Notes: a model not told the origin generated them from the letters alone. A DNA stretch of 64,000 nt from an uncultured Alphaproteobacteria bacterium (GCA_943787745.1 CALSNJ010000007.1:1-64000), one strand, 5' to 3'. Shown: positions 34,389 to 43,400, counted from the stretch's first letter. Numbers and translations are program-made.

Positions 34389-35576
34389 ATGAATGCGGTG
34401 ATGCCGACATACGGTCACCCAACCGTTTCGTTCGAAAGGGGTGAAGGCGCCTACTTGTTCGACACGGAGGGGCGCCGATATCTCGACTTCGCTGCCGGGA
34501 TCGCGGTCAACTCGTTGGGACACAGCCACCCGCATCTCGTCGCGGCGTTGCAGTCACAGGCCGAGCGGCTCTGGCACGTTTCGAATTTATACAATATCCC
34601 CGATCAGGTGCGCATGGCCGAGCGGTTGTGTGATCTGTCCTTTGCGGAAGCTGTGTTTTTCTGCAATTCCGGGACCGAGGCCATGGAAGGTGCGGTCAAG
34701 GCTTCGCGGCGCTATCACGCTGTGAACGGGCATCCTGAGAAGTGGCGCTCCATCGCGCTTGAGAGTTCGTTCCATGGACGTACGCTTGCGATGCTGTCGG
34801 CGTCGAAAAACCCCAAACATCTTGATGGCTTCGGACATCCGGCGGATGGTTTCGATCTGGTCCCGGTTCACAATATGAATGCGTTGCGGGATGCAATCAC
34901 GCCTGAGACGGCCTCCATCATCGTGGAGCCAATTCAAGGCGAAGGTGGCTTGCTGCCGTTGGAAGAGAGCTACCTGAAGGAGCTTCGGGCAGCCGCAGAC
35001 GAATTCGGGCTTCTGTTGGTCTTTGATGAAGTGCAAACAGGTTTCGGACGGACCGGGCGCCTGTTCGCGCATCAATGGACCGATGTGACCCCTGACATCA
35101 TGGGCTGTGCAAAAGGCATTGCGGGTGGATTTCCCTGCGGCGCAATCCTGGCGACGGGTGCAGTAGCTGAGACCATGACAGCGGGTACACACGGCAGCAC
35201 CTTTGGCGGCAATCCGCTCGCCATGGCTGTGGCCAATGCCACGTTGGATGTGCTGACCGAAGACGGTTTTCTGGATGCCGTCCAGCAATCGAGTGCGGCC
35301 CTTATGTCGGGTCTGGATTCACTGTCGGAGAAATACGATACCGTTCTGCAGGGCGTTCGCGGAAAGGGCCTGATGATCGGGATGATCGTCAAGGAGCCTC
35401 ACACCAACGCTGCGCTGGGAGAGGCCGCACGTGAACACGGTCTGCTGACGGTTGTGGCCGGTCAGAATGTCTTGCGCATGCTGCCGCCCCTGACGATTGG
35501 CAAAACCGAAATCGATGAGGCGCTCGACGCCATGGACAAGGCGTGTGCATCGCTCGTTAGCGCGGGTCATGGCTGA
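34389..35576 (+). CDS. argD: Acetylornithine aminotransferase
   Basis: 395 aa, start MNAVMPTYGHPTVSFERGEG after an AGGA ribosome site. FFCNSGTEAMEGAVKASRRY, LVFDEVQTGFGRTGRLFAHQ and GCAKGIAGGFPCGAI (PLP Lys) place it in class III aminotransferases; the position directly before argF supports ArgD. It makes N-acetylornithine from the semialdehyde and glutamate in arginine synthesis, and may double as succinyldiaminopimelate aminotransferase. It overlaps argF by eight bases. Confidence 0.93.
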   Translation: MNAVMPTYGHPTVSFERGEGAYLFDTEGRRYLDFAAGIAVNSLGHSHPHLVAALQSQAERLWHVSNLYNIPDQVRMAERLCDLSFAEAVFFCNSGTEAMEGAVKASRRYHAVNGHPEKWRSIALESSFHGRTLAMLSASKNPKHLDGFGHPADGFDLVPVHNMNALRDAITPETASIIVEPIQGEGGLLPLEESYLKELRAAADEFGLLLVFDEVQTGFGRTGRLFAHQWTDVTPDIMGCAKGIAGGFPCGAILATGAVAETMTAGTHGSTFGGNPLAMAVANATLDVLTEDGFLDAVQQSSAALMSGLDSLSEKYDTVLQGVRGKGLMIGMIVKEPHTNAALGEAAREHGLLTVVAGQNVLRMLPPLTIGKTEIDEALDAMDKACASLVSAGHG

Positions 35577-36489
35577 GCAGCGCAATTTTCTGGATATCGA
35601 CGAGGTCGACGGCGCGACCCTGCGGGCGATGCTGGACGTCGGTGCGAGGATGAAGCGCGACGGCGGCAATGAGGTTGCGCTTGCAGGCAAAACTCTGGCG
35701 ATGGTGTTCGAGAAGCCGAGTACGCGGACACGTGTTTCCTTTGATGTCGCAATGCAGTCACTGGGCGGAAAAGTTGTGATTCTCGAGCCTGAGGGGTCTC
35801 AGCTGGGTCGGGGTGAGACGGTGGCTGATACCGCGCGCATCCTCTCGCAGTATGTCGATGTGATCATGTATCGGACCTCGTCTCAGGACAATCTGATGGA
35901 AATGGCAAGCGCGGCGAGCATTCCGGTGATCAATGGTCTGACGGACGCCTCGCATCCCTGCCAGATTATGGCCGATGTCATGACCTATGAAGAAGTTGCC
36001 GGACCGATCGCGGACCGGGTTGTGGCTTGGTGCGGAGATGCCAACAATGTCGCGAATTCCTGGATTCATGCGGCTGTGCAGTTTGGGTTCGAGTTTCGGA
36101 TTGCCTCGCCAGAGGGCTTTCGCCCGCCTGCCGATATTCTGGAATGGGCGGCTGCCAGGAACGGCAGGATTAGCGTGAGCGGTGATCCCGTTGCCGCGGT
36201 GAGGGGCGCAGATTGCGTCGTGACCGATACCTGGGTGTCGATGGGTGATGCCGAAGCCGATAAGCGGCGGGCCGCGCTCACGCCATTTCGGGTCGATGCA
36301 GCGCTGATGGCGCAGGCTGATTCGAAAGCCGTGTTTATGCATTGTCTTCCGGTTTATCGCGGTGACGAGGCGACAGCTGAAGTGGTGGATGGACCCCAGT
36401 CCGTCATCTGGACCGAGGCGGGAAATCGCCTGCATGCGCAGAAATCCATCCTGCTTTGGTGTTTGCTTGGAGATGAGGGTCTTGCCTGA
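35569..36489 (+). CDS. argF: Ornithine carbamoyltransferase
   Basis: 306 aa from ATG MAEQRNFLDIDEVDGATLRA. EKPSTRTRVSFDVAMQSLGG binds carbamoyl phosphate, DASHPCQIMADVMTYEE is the HPCQ block, CGDANNVANSWIHAA binds ornithine, and FMHCLPVYRGDEATAEVVDG is the HCLP loop. It joins carbamoyl phosphate and ornithine to citrulline. Overlaps both argD and hslO, so the three are translated as one unit. Confidence 0.95.
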   Translation: MAEQRNFLDIDEVDGATLRAMLDVGARMKRDGGNEVALAGKTLAMVFEKPSTRTRVSFDVAMQSLGGKVVILEPEGSQLGRGETVADTARILSQYVDVIMYRTSSQDNLMEMASAASIPVINGLTDASHPCQIMADVMTYEEVAGPIADRVVAWCGDANNVANSWIHAAVQFGFEFRIASPEGFRPPADILEWAAARNGRISVSGDPVAAVRGADCVVTDTWVSMGDAEADKRRAALTPFRVDAALMAQADSKAVFMHCLPVYRGDEATAEVVDGPQSVIWTEAGNRLHAQKSILLWCLLGDEGLA

Positions 36490-37474
36490 TTCCGGCCCCG
36501 TGCCTGATCGTGGACGTCCTGACCGACCTCTCGATGACCTGGTTCAGCCTTTCCAGCTTGAATCGGGTGGCAATGGCGAAGCACGCCTGACCGGTCGTCT
36601 GTCGCGGCTCGGACCGGTCGTGGATGATGTGCTGCAACGCCACGACTATCCTGACCCGGTTGCCGAGTTGCTGGGGCAGGCGATCGCCTTGAGTGCAACC
36701 CTCGCAGCGGCCTTGAAGTTTGACGGCATATTTACGTTTCAGGCACAGGGTGATGGGCCCGTCTCGCTCTTGCTGGCGGATATTCAGACGCTGGATGGCG
36801 GTGAACGTTATGTCGTGCGTGGCTATGCAAACTATGACGCAGATGCGGTGGCCGGTCGCACGGGTGCACGCGCGCTGTTGGGCAAGGGATACCTGGCTTT
36901 GACCGTCGATCAGGGAGAGCACACCGATCGCTATCAGGGGATGGTGGAATTGGTGGGCGACACGCTGGCGGAGTGTGCGCAGCACTATTTTCGACAGTCT
37001 CAGCAAATGGATGCTGCGATTATGGTGTCGGCCGGACGAAGCGGCGACGGCCCGGACGCGCCGTGGCGCGCAGGTGCGATGATGATACAGCGCATCGCGG
37101 ATGATCCAAACCAGCACCTGCCGCCCGATGATGAGGCAGACACATGGCGACGGGTCATGATGCTGATGGCGACTGGAACAGATTCCGAAATACTGGACCC
37201 CGGGTTGTCAGCAGAACGTTACCTGTTTCGGCTGTTTCACGAAGAGGGGGTGCGTGTCACACCCATGCGTCCGGTCACACGGGGCTGTCGGTGTTCGTCT
37301 GACAGGGTGTTCAATGTGCTTGAACAGCTGCCGCATGACGAGCTTCGCGATCTGGCTGATGACGGTTGGCTGGAGGTGACGTGCGAGTTCTGTAGCGAGA
37401 CCTATCGGTTTACACCTGAGGAAGTTGAGGTCCGTGCAACTGCCACGGATTCGCCTGAATCTTCGCTAGACTAG
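36473..37474 (+). CDS. hslO: Hsp33 redox-regulated chaperone
   Basis: 333 aa from the ATG at 36473, which overlaps argF by 17 bases; a TTG at 36482 after GAGGG is another start. LGQAIALSATLAAALKFDGI and GYLALTVDQGEHTDRYQGMV are the Hsp33 core. Near the C-terminus CRCSSDR and CEFCSE give the CxC...CxxC zinc switch that releases zinc on oxidation and activates the holdase. The argD-argF-hslO order is common in alphaproteobacteria. Confidence 0.93.
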   Translation: MRVLPDSGPVPDRGRPDRPLDDLVQPFQLESGGNGEARLTGRLSRLGPVVDDVLQRHDYPDPVAELLGQAIALSATLAAALKFDGIFTFQAQGDGPVSLLLADIQTLDGGERYVVRGYANYDADAVAGRTGARALLGKGYLALTVDQGEHTDRYQGMVELVGDTLAECAQHYFRQSQQMDAAIMVSAGRSGDGPDAPWRAGAMMIQRIADDPNQHLPPDDEADTWRRVMMLMATGTDSEILDPGLSAERYLFRLFHEEGVRVTPMRPVTRGCRCSSDRVFNVLEQLPHDELRDLADDGWLEVTCEFCSETYRFTPEEVEVRATATDSPESSLD

Positions 37475-37514
37475 GCAGCCTAATCCCAACGCCGAAATAC
37501 CGGGGAGCCACATT

Positions 37515-38108
37515 ATGACATTCGAAATGAACCGGCGGGGGCTGCTTGTCAGTCTGTCTGCTGCCGCGCTTGCGGCCTGCACCACGCCACCGCCAAGTCC
37601 GCGGTTTCCACAATTGACCTTCAGCCACCTCCCGCCGTTTCGGCTTGATGCGCAGACGCTCGATGTTGTGGACGGATTCCGTGCGACAAGTCGTGCAGAT
37701 GTTGCATCGGGGATGCCGGTCCCACCGGCGGTTTCCGCACGGCAATGGGCAAACGACCGTCTTGTGCCGTTGGGAAATAGCGGCTCGATCGTCTTCACCA
37801 TTACTGAGGCATCCGTCATTGAAACGAAGCTGGAGCGCGCCAAGGGGGTCCGGGGTGTGGTCACCAATGATCAGTCTGAACGGTATGACGGCAAGCTGGC
37901 GGCCAAGATATCTATTCGGGACCCGGCGCGTCAGCGCAGCGGTGAAGTTTCTGCCGAAGCGACACGCAGCCGGACCGTGCCGGAGAATTTGTCTCTGAAC
38001 GAACGGGACAAAATCTGGTTTGATATAACCGAAGCGTTGATCAATGACTTGAACAGCGAGTTGGAGAAATCAATCAATCAGTTCCTCCAGCCGTTCCTGA
38101 TCCGCTAG
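37515..38108 (+). CDS. Predicted lipoprotein, unknown function
   Basis: 197 aa. MNRRGLLVSLSAAALAACTT is a lipoprotein signal with lipobox LAAC and an arginine pair that could be Tat-like; the ATG may be four codons further in than the one used. The mature part includes PQLTFSHLPPFRLDAQTLDV and FDITEALINDLNSELEKSIN with a strand-rich middle (GSIVFTITEASVIETKL). It probably faces the periplasm. The stop shares CTAG with argE. Confidence 0.7.
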   Translation: MTFEMNRRGLLVSLSAAALAACTTPPPSPRFPQLTFSHLPPFRLDAQTLDVVDGFRATSRADVASGMPVPPAVSARQWANDRLVPLGNSGSIVFTITEASVIETKLERAKGVRGVVTNDQSERYDGKLAAKISIRDPARQRSGEVSAEATRSRTVPENLSLNERDKIWFDITEALINDLNSELEKSINQFLQPFLIR

Positions 38109-39295
38109 GGAATGGCATTTCCTGATGCAGCCCATGCCTCAAGCCGGTTAAGGAAGTCGGCGCAGGCGTCCAGTTCGCCTTGGGCGATCCATTCATCGGG
38201 CTGGTGCGCCTGCGCAATATCACCGGGTCCGCACAGGACCGTCGGGATGCCATGTTCCTGGAACTGACTGGCCTCGGCCACATAGGCAACAGTTTGGGTC
38301 GTGTTCGCCCCGGTCAGATAACGGGCCAGTCGCTCGGCGGGTGAGTCTGGGTCCGGGCGCATGGGTGGCACAGCGGCGAGCGGCCGGATGGAGACATCCG
38401 CGGCGGAATCAATGGCCTTGAGGGCGGGGCGCATGTCTTGGTCGATATAAGCGCGCACCCGGGCCTCAATGGCGTCCGCATCGGTCTCCGGCAGGGGCCG
38501 GAATTCCCAGGACACCGAGCAACGTTCCGCGATGATGTTCAGGGCTTCGCCACCCTGAATCAGACCGACATTGAACGTCGTCCAGGGCGGAACAAACGCG
38601 CTGTCCGGGTCTGCGGACTGCTCGTGTTCGGCGGCGAGCTCTTTCAAAAAGGCGATAAATGTTGCGGCGTGGCCGATGGCGTTGACGCCCTGATGTGGGG
38701 CGCTGGAATGCGCGGCGACACCGGTAAACACCGTTTCAAATCCCCGGATACCCTTATGGCCTGTCACGATCTGCATGCTGGTGGGTTCGCCGACGATCGC
38801 AATGGCGGGCATGGGGACGGCGTCTCCCAGCTTGGCGATCATGCGTCCAACGCCGCGGCAGCCGACCTCTTCGTCATAAGACAGCGCGATGTGAATGGGC
38901 GTTTTGAGCTTCGCGGCCATCAAATCGGGGACCTTGGCCAGAACGGCCGCGATGAACCCCTTCATGTCGGCTGTTCCCCGTCCGAAATGGCGTTCGGCCC
39001 CATCGACGGTTCGGGTGTCGAGCAGAAATGGGTCACTTGACCAGTCCTGCCCTGTGACCGGCACCACATCTGTATGGCCCGAAAGGACAACGCCGCCGGG
39101 AATGTCCGGCCCGATGCTGGCCAGAAGGTTGGACTTCTGACGGTCGTCGCTCTTAATTCGTTGGGACCGCACACCGTGGCGGGCGAGGTAGTCCTCAATG
39201 AAGGAAATCAGGTTGAGGTTGGAGAGGTGGGAGGTTGTGTCGAAGCCGATCAGCTGTGCGAGAATTTCCAGAGTGCGTTCGGCATGGGTGGCCAT
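38105..39295 (-). CDS. argE: Acetylornithine deacetylase (M20 family)
   Basis: 396 aa. LSGHTDVVPVTGQDWSSDPF holds the first metal His and Asp, FGRGTADMKGFIAAVLAKV the bridging Asp, and SYDEEVGCRGVGRMI the catalytic Glu pair. This is the ArgE/DapE clade; MQIVTGHKGIRGFETVFTGV and AHSSAPHQGVNAI fit ArgE. It releases ornithine from N-acetylornithine, completing the route fed by argD and argF nearby. It starts two bases after the trkH stop. Confidence 0.9.
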   Translation of the reverse strand: MATHAERTLEILAQLIGFDTTSHLSNLNLISFIEDYLARHGVRSQRIKSDDRQKSNLLASIGPDIPGGVVLSGHTDVVPVTGQDWSSDPFLLDTRTVDGAERHFGRGTADMKGFIAAVLAKVPDLMAAKLKTPIHIALSYDEEVGCRGVGRMIAKLGDAVPMPAIAIVGEPTSMQIVTGHKGIRGFETVFTGVAAHSSAPHQGVNAIGHAATFIAFLKELAAEHEQSADPDSAFVPPWTTFNVGLIQGGEALNIIAERCSVSWEFRPLPETDADAIEARVRAYIDQDMRPALKAIDSAADVSIRPLAAVPPMRPDPDSPAERLARYLTGANTTQTVAYVAEASQFQEHGIPTVLCGPGDIAQAHQPDEWIAQGELDACADFLNRLEAWAASGNAIP

Positions 39296-39297
39296 TC

Positions 39298-40785
39298 CTA
39301 GTTCCTCCAGAATGCCGGCGTGAGGATCACAAGGACGGTGAAGAGCTCAAGCCGACCCAGCAGCATGCCAGCCGACAGCATCCATTTGGCAGCATCGGGA
39401 AGATCAGCAAAGGTTCCCACCGGCCCAATGGTCGGGCCAAGGCCCGGACCGACATTGGAGATTGCGGTTGCAGCGCCAGACAAGCTGGTCAGGAAGTCCA
39501 GCCCCAGCGCGCTGAGACCAAGCGCGAGCAGGATAAAGACCAGGATGTAGAAAAACACAAAACCGAGAACCGACAGCGCGATTTCCTCGGTCACCGGGTT
39601 GCGGTTGTAGTGCGGAATAAAGACGCCATGGGGCTGGAGCAGGCGTTTGATCTGCATCGAGGCGATGGCGTAGAGCACCTGGAATCGGAACACCTTGATT
39701 CCGCAGGTTGTCGAGCCCGCGCAACCGCCAATGAACATCATCACGAAGAAGATGATCAGCGGGAAAGAGCCCCAGGTGTCGAAGGCTGCTGTGGCATAGC
39801 CGGTACCGGTGATCACCGACACGCTGTTGAAGGCCGCGGCGCGGATCGAAACGCCAAGTCCGAGTTCCTGAGACAGGTAGAGCGACAGGCTGATGATCGA
39901 AACGGCCCCGATCACGATGGCAAGGAACCAGCGGACCTGAGAATCACGCCACAGGCTTTCCGGTCGTCCGCGCGCGGCCTGCAGGTACAACACAAAGGGC
40001 AGTGAGCCGCAGATCATGAACGCAATGGCGATCGTATCGATGGTCCAGCTGTCAAAGACACCGATGCTGAGGTCGGAAGTTGAGAATCCACCCGTTGCGA
40101 TCGTCGTCATTGCATGGGCGATCGCATCAAACCCCGACATGCCGGCCAGCCAATAGCCCAGCGCGCAAACCAGCGTCAGTCCCAGATAGATCGACCCGAT
40201 CGCCGTAGAGGTCTGGGCCGCGCGGGGCAGAACTTTGTCGGATGTATCCGAGCTTTCCAGTCGGAAGATCTGCATGCCGCCGACCTGCAGCATCGGCAGC
40301 ACGGCAACCGCGGTCACGATAATACCAATCCCGCCAAGCCACTGGAGTAGGGCGCGCCACAACAGGATTCCCGGTGGTGCAGCGTCCAGCCCGATGATGA
40401 CTGTCGACCCCGTCGTGGTGATGCCGGACATGGCTTCGAAGAAGGCGTCGGCGAAGCTGAGATTGAGTCCCGCGAAAGCGAAGGGCAAGGCCGCAAACAC
40501 GGTCATGCCCAGCCAACTGGCTGTTGTCAGCACGAAAGCTTCACGAATGCCGATCTTCATATCACCACCGCGCGTGGTGAGGATAAGCGACACACCGATA
40601 AAAAGCGTCAGACCACTCGAGGCGGCAAAGACCTGCCAGTCACGATGGCCGGTCGCCACGTCGACAAGGGCGGGCAGCATCATCGCGATGGAGAGCGTCG
40701 ACAACAATATGCCGAGGATGAAGAGGATGGGTCGGAAGTCGAGCACGCAGTCGATACACGGCTTGCGCCGTGTCCAATGTTCCAT
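39298..40785 (-). CDS. trkH: TrkH-family potassium uptake protein
   Basis: 495 aa with four pore-loop repeats. FEAMSGITTTGSTVI, AMTTIATGGFSTSDLSIG, FNSVSVITGTGYATAAFDTW and the later SGAATAISNVGPGLGPTIG carry the selectivity-filter glycines. CAGSTTCGIKVFRFQVLYA is the typical loop. It moves K+ (with Na+ or H+) and needs a TrkA regulator, not found here. The N-terminal CIDCVLD is unusual but a signal for nothing I know. argE is downstream. Confidence 0.92.
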   Translation of the reverse strand: MEHWTRRKPCIDCVLDFRPILFILGILLSTLSIAMMLPALVDVATGHRDWQVFAASSGLTLFIGVSLILTTRGGDMKIGIREAFVLTTASWLGMTVFAALPFAFAGLNLSFADAFFEAMSGITTTGSTVIIGLDAAPPGILLWRALLQWLGGIGIIVTAVAVLPMLQVGGMQIFRLESSDTSDKVLPRAAQTSTAIGSIYLGLTLVCALGYWLAGMSGFDAIAHAMTTIATGGFSTSDLSIGVFDSWTIDTIAIAFMICGSLPFVLYLQAARGRPESLWRDSQVRWFLAIVIGAVSIISLSLYLSQELGLGVSIRAAAFNSVSVITGTGYATAAFDTWGSFPLIIFFVMMFIGGCAGSTTCGIKVFRFQVLYAIASMQIKRLLQPHGVFIPHYNRNPVTEEIALSVLGFVFFYILVFILLALGLSALGLDFLTSLSGAATAISNVGPGLGPTIGPVGTFADLPDAAKWMLSAGMLLGRLELFTVLVILTPAFWRN

Positions 40786-40866
40786 GGCCTGAGGAGGCGG
40801 GTTTATTTGGCTTTGTCGGCGGGATGATTGGCGAAAACGCCCCGTCTGTCCAGCCGCCTGCGTGCT

Positions 40867-41481
40867 TTAACTGCTGGCGCTGGAGGATGGGTTGCCAATA
40901 AAGGACAGGAATTCCCGGCGTGTGTCGGATCCCTGCCGGAATGCGCCGAGCATTGTGCTCGTCACCATTGAGACGCCGTGCTTGTGCACCCCACGCGTGG
41001 TCATGCACTGGTGTTCGGCTTCAATCACGACGGCAACGCCCTTTGGTTGCAGCACTTCGTTGATGCAATTGGCGATCTGGGCCGTCAGTTTTTCCTGTAT
41101 TTGCAAGCGCTTGGCATAAGCATCCGCAACCCGCGCGAGCTTGCTGATCCCGACCACGCGTGTGTCAGGCATGTAGCCGATGTGAATCTTGCCCAAAATC
41201 GGCGCAAGATGATGTTCACAGTAGGATTCCAGCCGGATATCCCGCAAAACGACCATCTCGTCATAACCCTCGACCTCTTCAAAGGTACGTTCGAGAAACT
41301 CCATCGGGTTTTCGCGATAGCCGGCAAACCATTCTTCAAAGGCGCGTGCCACGCGCGCGGGCGTGTCTGTCAGGCCTTCACGGTCGGGGTCGTCACCGGC
41401 CCAGCGCAACAGGGTGCGCACGGCGTCTTCGGCTTCGGCGCGCTCAGGGATGATGAGCTTTTTGGGACTATCTTCAGACAT
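40867..41481 (-). CDS. folE: GTP cyclohydrolase I
   Basis: 204 aa from [43 protein letters not shown] and [16 protein letters not shown] supply the zinc Cys/His ligands and the catalytic His. It opens GTP to dihydroneopterin triphosphate, the first step to folate. It differs from FolE2 in the CEHH and EHxC motifs. The tail [12 protein letters not shown] is disordered. Upstream codons up to 41550 have no homology. Confidence 0.94.
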   Translation of the reverse strand: MSEDSPKKLIIPERAEAEDAVRTLLRWAGDDPDREGLTDTPARVARAFEEWFAGYRENPMEFLERTFEEVEGYDEMVVLRDIRLESYCEHHLAPILGKIHIGYMPDTRVVGISKLARVADAYAKRLQIQEKLTAQIANCINEVLQPKGVAVVIEAEHQCMTTRGVHKHGVSMVTSTMLGAFRQGSDTRREFLSFIGNPSSSASS

Positions 41482-41573
41482 GGTTTGTTCCGTGCTGGGC
41501 AGGGCTGGCGGCGGCGCCGTCAAAGTTCCTTCTACGCCGGAAACACTCAACTTGGATCAGTCCAGACCAAAAT

Positions 41574-41966
41574 CTAATTTGGCCGAACCACCTGATGCGG
41601 ACTGTCGAGCGAAAAGGCCGGAATGCCGACTTCAATCACATCGCCTTCATCGGTCTGCATTTCGTAGGAGCCGACCATGATACCTGAAGGCGCATTGAGC
41701 GGCGTGCCGCTGGTGTATTCAAAGGATTCACCCGGTTCGAGAACCGGCTGCTCGCCGACCACGCCGGCGCCACGCACTTCCTGAACCAGTCCGTTGACGT
41801 CGGTGATCCGCCAGTGACGCGAGCGCAACTGTACTGTTTCCAGGCTGTCGTTCTCAATCCGGACCTGATAGGCCCAGACATAATGATCCTCATCGGGTTC
41901 CGACTGGTCTTCGAGATATATCGGGGTGACGGTGACCGAGATGTTCTTGGTTTTTTGCGTGTACAT
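41574..41966 (-). CDS. apaG: ApaG protein
   Basis: 130 aa from [23 protein letters not shown]. The fibronectin-III-like fold has [40 protein letters not shown] and [20 protein letters not shown], with the GxGxxG region GAGVVGEQP. The role is uncertain: classical links are with Co/Mg homeostasis and the ksgA-apaH operon, and it binds nucleotides in vitro. In this genome it stands alone near tRNA-Gly. Confidence 0.92.
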   Translation of the reverse strand: MYTQKTKNISVTVTPIYLEDQSEPDEDHYVWAYQVRIENDSLETVQLRSRHWRITDVNGLVQEVRGAGVVGEQPVLEPGESFEYTSGTPLNAPSGIMVGSYEMQTDEGDVIEVGIPAFSLDSPHQVVRPN

Positions 41967-42148
41967 GAACCTGTGACTTTCGCCCGCGCTCAATCGTGGC
42001 GGCGGGTGTTTGCAGGCGGATTTGGCAACAACACGACCCAAAAGTCCAGTGCGGCACATTCGAACTTTGTGAGGAGGTCAAATCACGCTCCTGCACAAGG
42101 GATTTGTTGCGTGATCCGGGGCCTTCACGATAGTAATACCCGCGCGCG

Positions 42149-42222
42149 GCGGGTGTAGCTCAATGGTAGAGCAGAAGCTTCCCAAGCTTACGACGAGGGT
42201 TCGATTCCCTTCACCCGCTCCA
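42149..42222 (+). tRNA. tRNA-Gly(CCC)
   Basis: A complete cloverleaf of 74 nt including encoded CCA. Acceptor arms GCGGGTG and CACCCGC pair fully, the D-arm is GCTCAATGGTAGAGC, the anticodon loop TTCCCAA gives anticodon CCC, and the T-arm is AGGGTTCGATTCCCT. The top pair of the anticodon stem is G-A, a mismatch. The 3' end is the attachment site type used by integrases: an imperfect copy lies at 43273-43303. Confidence 0.95.
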
Positions 42223-42627
42223 AGAAGACCAACCCGTTCTCTCGGGCGCCGATAATGTCCTCATGAGAGAGCAGCTTAAGAATCTCCGTTGGCGGCGATA
42301 ACCTTTCCCCCCGCACACGAACTTGCCCGTGAATGCGTGGCAAAGAACTTCAAAGGGTGCTGAGGGTTGGTCCGAGAAACTTCGGTCAGTTGCTGCCCGG
42401 CCCCCGCGCAGGACGGATTTGGCTTACCACGCTGCAATGTTTGCGGTGTCAGCGACGAGTCGCTCGACCTATGGCCGTTGAGTGCTGGCAGTACGCGAAT
42501 CCCGATGGGAGGCGGTTGGAGAGTATGTCAGTGCGTGGGGTAGAATAAATGACCTTTGCTTTCAATACTCAGCCCGGAATGCCCAACACACCAGCTTGTG
42601 ATTGCCTCTGTCTGCGGTGGTAAATGA

Positions 42628-42656
42628 TTGACGGGGTCGTAGTTGGCGGTTTAATT
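42628..42656 (+). promoter_or_regulatory. Sigma-70-like promoter candidate
   Basis: TTGACG (42628-42633) and TTAATT (42651-42656) are separated by 17 bases, close to the consensus spacing, 36 bases before the 113-aa ORF. The segment is AT-rich. It is the best promoter-like sequence in the segment behind the tRNA. Confidence 0.45.
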
Positions 42657-42691
42657 TTAATACAGTTTTACACCAAGAAAGAAGATCAGAT

Positions 42692-43033
42692 ATGACCATC
42701 AATCTTACCGAATTGAGAGACGAACCACTGGGAAAGCACCCCAGTCAGGCGCAGTTGTTTGTCGCTTTACTGTCGGTGCTACCGGACGACCGAGCAAGAC
42801 GTTGTGCGCCGACTGACGAGAGCTGTTTCACGTTCGACGTCGACGGCCTTAGCGACGAGGCGCTGGACCCACGCGCTCATCGAGCTCATTTTGTGCTGTC
42901 GGTGAGCGATGGTGCTGCGACTGATGCTACCACGGTGCATGACCGACGCAGCCGCAAGTGGCAGCGATTCGAAATCCCATTTGATGCACAGATAATGGCC
43001 CGGTGCGGTGCTGGTTCTCAGAACCAGTTTTGA
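42692..43033 (+). CDS. Hypothetical protein in tRNA-flanked segment
   Basis: 113 aa beginning MTINLTELRDEPLGKHPSQA. No family is recognised. It has no signal peptide or transmembrane helix; the middle is acidic (DVDGLSDEALDPRAH), the end basic (HDRRSRKWQRFEIPF). A weak AAGAAAGAAG site precedes the ATG and a promoter-like pair lies upstream. It may be a genuine orphan gene of the island or a random open frame; I favour it only modestly. Confidence 0.35.
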   Translation: MTINLTELRDEPLGKHPSQAQLFVALLSVLPDDRARRCAPTDESCFTFDVDGLSDEALDPRAHRAHFVLSVSDGAATDATTVHDRRSRKWQRFEIPFDAQIMARCGAGSQNQF

Positions 43034-43272
43034 TCCCGCCCGGGTCATGATTCCGGATAGTTTATCTAATAATTTCTGGTGCCAAATTAAGCCTTAGAGC
43101 TTTTGTTACGTACTGCCATGCCCAGATAAAGCTGCTGGTCCGTGCCGTCAGTCCGCGTAGCCCACCATGGTGCCACTGGTGCCACCTACAGACGTACTCT
43201 CGCAGCCGATTGATATCGGCTGTTTGCTCATGAAGCTGATGAGAACGTTCTATCAGGCGGGTTAGACTGACC

Positions 43273-43303
43273 GGCGAGGGTTCGATTCCTTTCACCCGCG
43301 CCA
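43273..43303 (+). repeat. Imperfect copy of tRNA-Gly 3' end (att-like)
   Basis: GCGAGGGTTCGATTCCTTTC followed by ACCCGCGCCA matches the T-arm and 3' acceptor arm of tRNA-Gly at 42193-42222 with a few substitutions (C to T in the T-arm, T to G before CCA). The 5' part of a tRNA is absent. This is what an attL/attR pair left by site-specific integration into a tRNA gene looks like. Confidence 0.65.
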
Positions 43304-43349
43304 GCTGAACTGGCCTCTTGGAAATTTGTGGATTGGTTCACTCCTGATC

Positions 43350-43379
43350 TTGTCTTTTTCAGCAGTTAATCAGTATTAT
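43350..43379 (+). promoter_or_regulatory. Promoter candidate overlapping palindrome
   Basis: TTGTCT (43350-43355) and TATTAT (43374-43379) are 18 bases apart, with the -10 element inside the 38-bp palindrome. Transcription would start about 30 bases before the monooxygenase ATG. A protein on the palindrome would block it. Confidence 0.45.
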
Positions 43380-43400
43380 GATCATAATGCTGATTAACTG
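43363..43400. promoter_or_regulatory. 38-bp near-perfect palindromic operator
   Basis: Two 19-base arms starting CAGTTAATCAG (43363-43381 and 43382-43400) are reverse complements with one mismatch (T at 43374 against G at 43389). The centre is ATGATCAT. It lies 14 bases before the monooxygenase ATG, and the MarR regulator is the next gene. Nested half-sites ATCAG and TTAAT suggest more than one dimer can bind. Confidence 0.85.

Larger units (their letters stand above)
42223..43272. other. Sparse, possibly island-derived segment behind tRNA-Gly
   Basis: Between the tRNA and its imperfect 3' copy lies about 1.05 kb with lower apparent coding density. 42223-42691 shows only a small GCGACGAGTCGC dyad and no convincing gene. 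An ORF of 113 aa follows, then 43034-43272 with nothing recognised. No integrase, transposase or relaxase is present, so if this was an integrated element it has been reduced. Confidence 0.5.

Noticed and set aside
42333-42548. A 71-codon plus-strand frame after tRNA-Gly
   Set aside because: Arg/Cys-rich composition without family, promoter or ribosome site; more likely chance.
43062-43295. A 77-codon minus-strand frame in the tRNA-flanked segment
   Set aside because: It begins inside the att-like repeat, lacks a ribosome site and matches nothing I know; kept out of the gene list.
43273-43303. Second complete tRNA-Gly gene
   Set aside because: Only the T-arm and 3' acceptor arm are present; no matching 5' arm, D-arm or anticodon loop precedes it.
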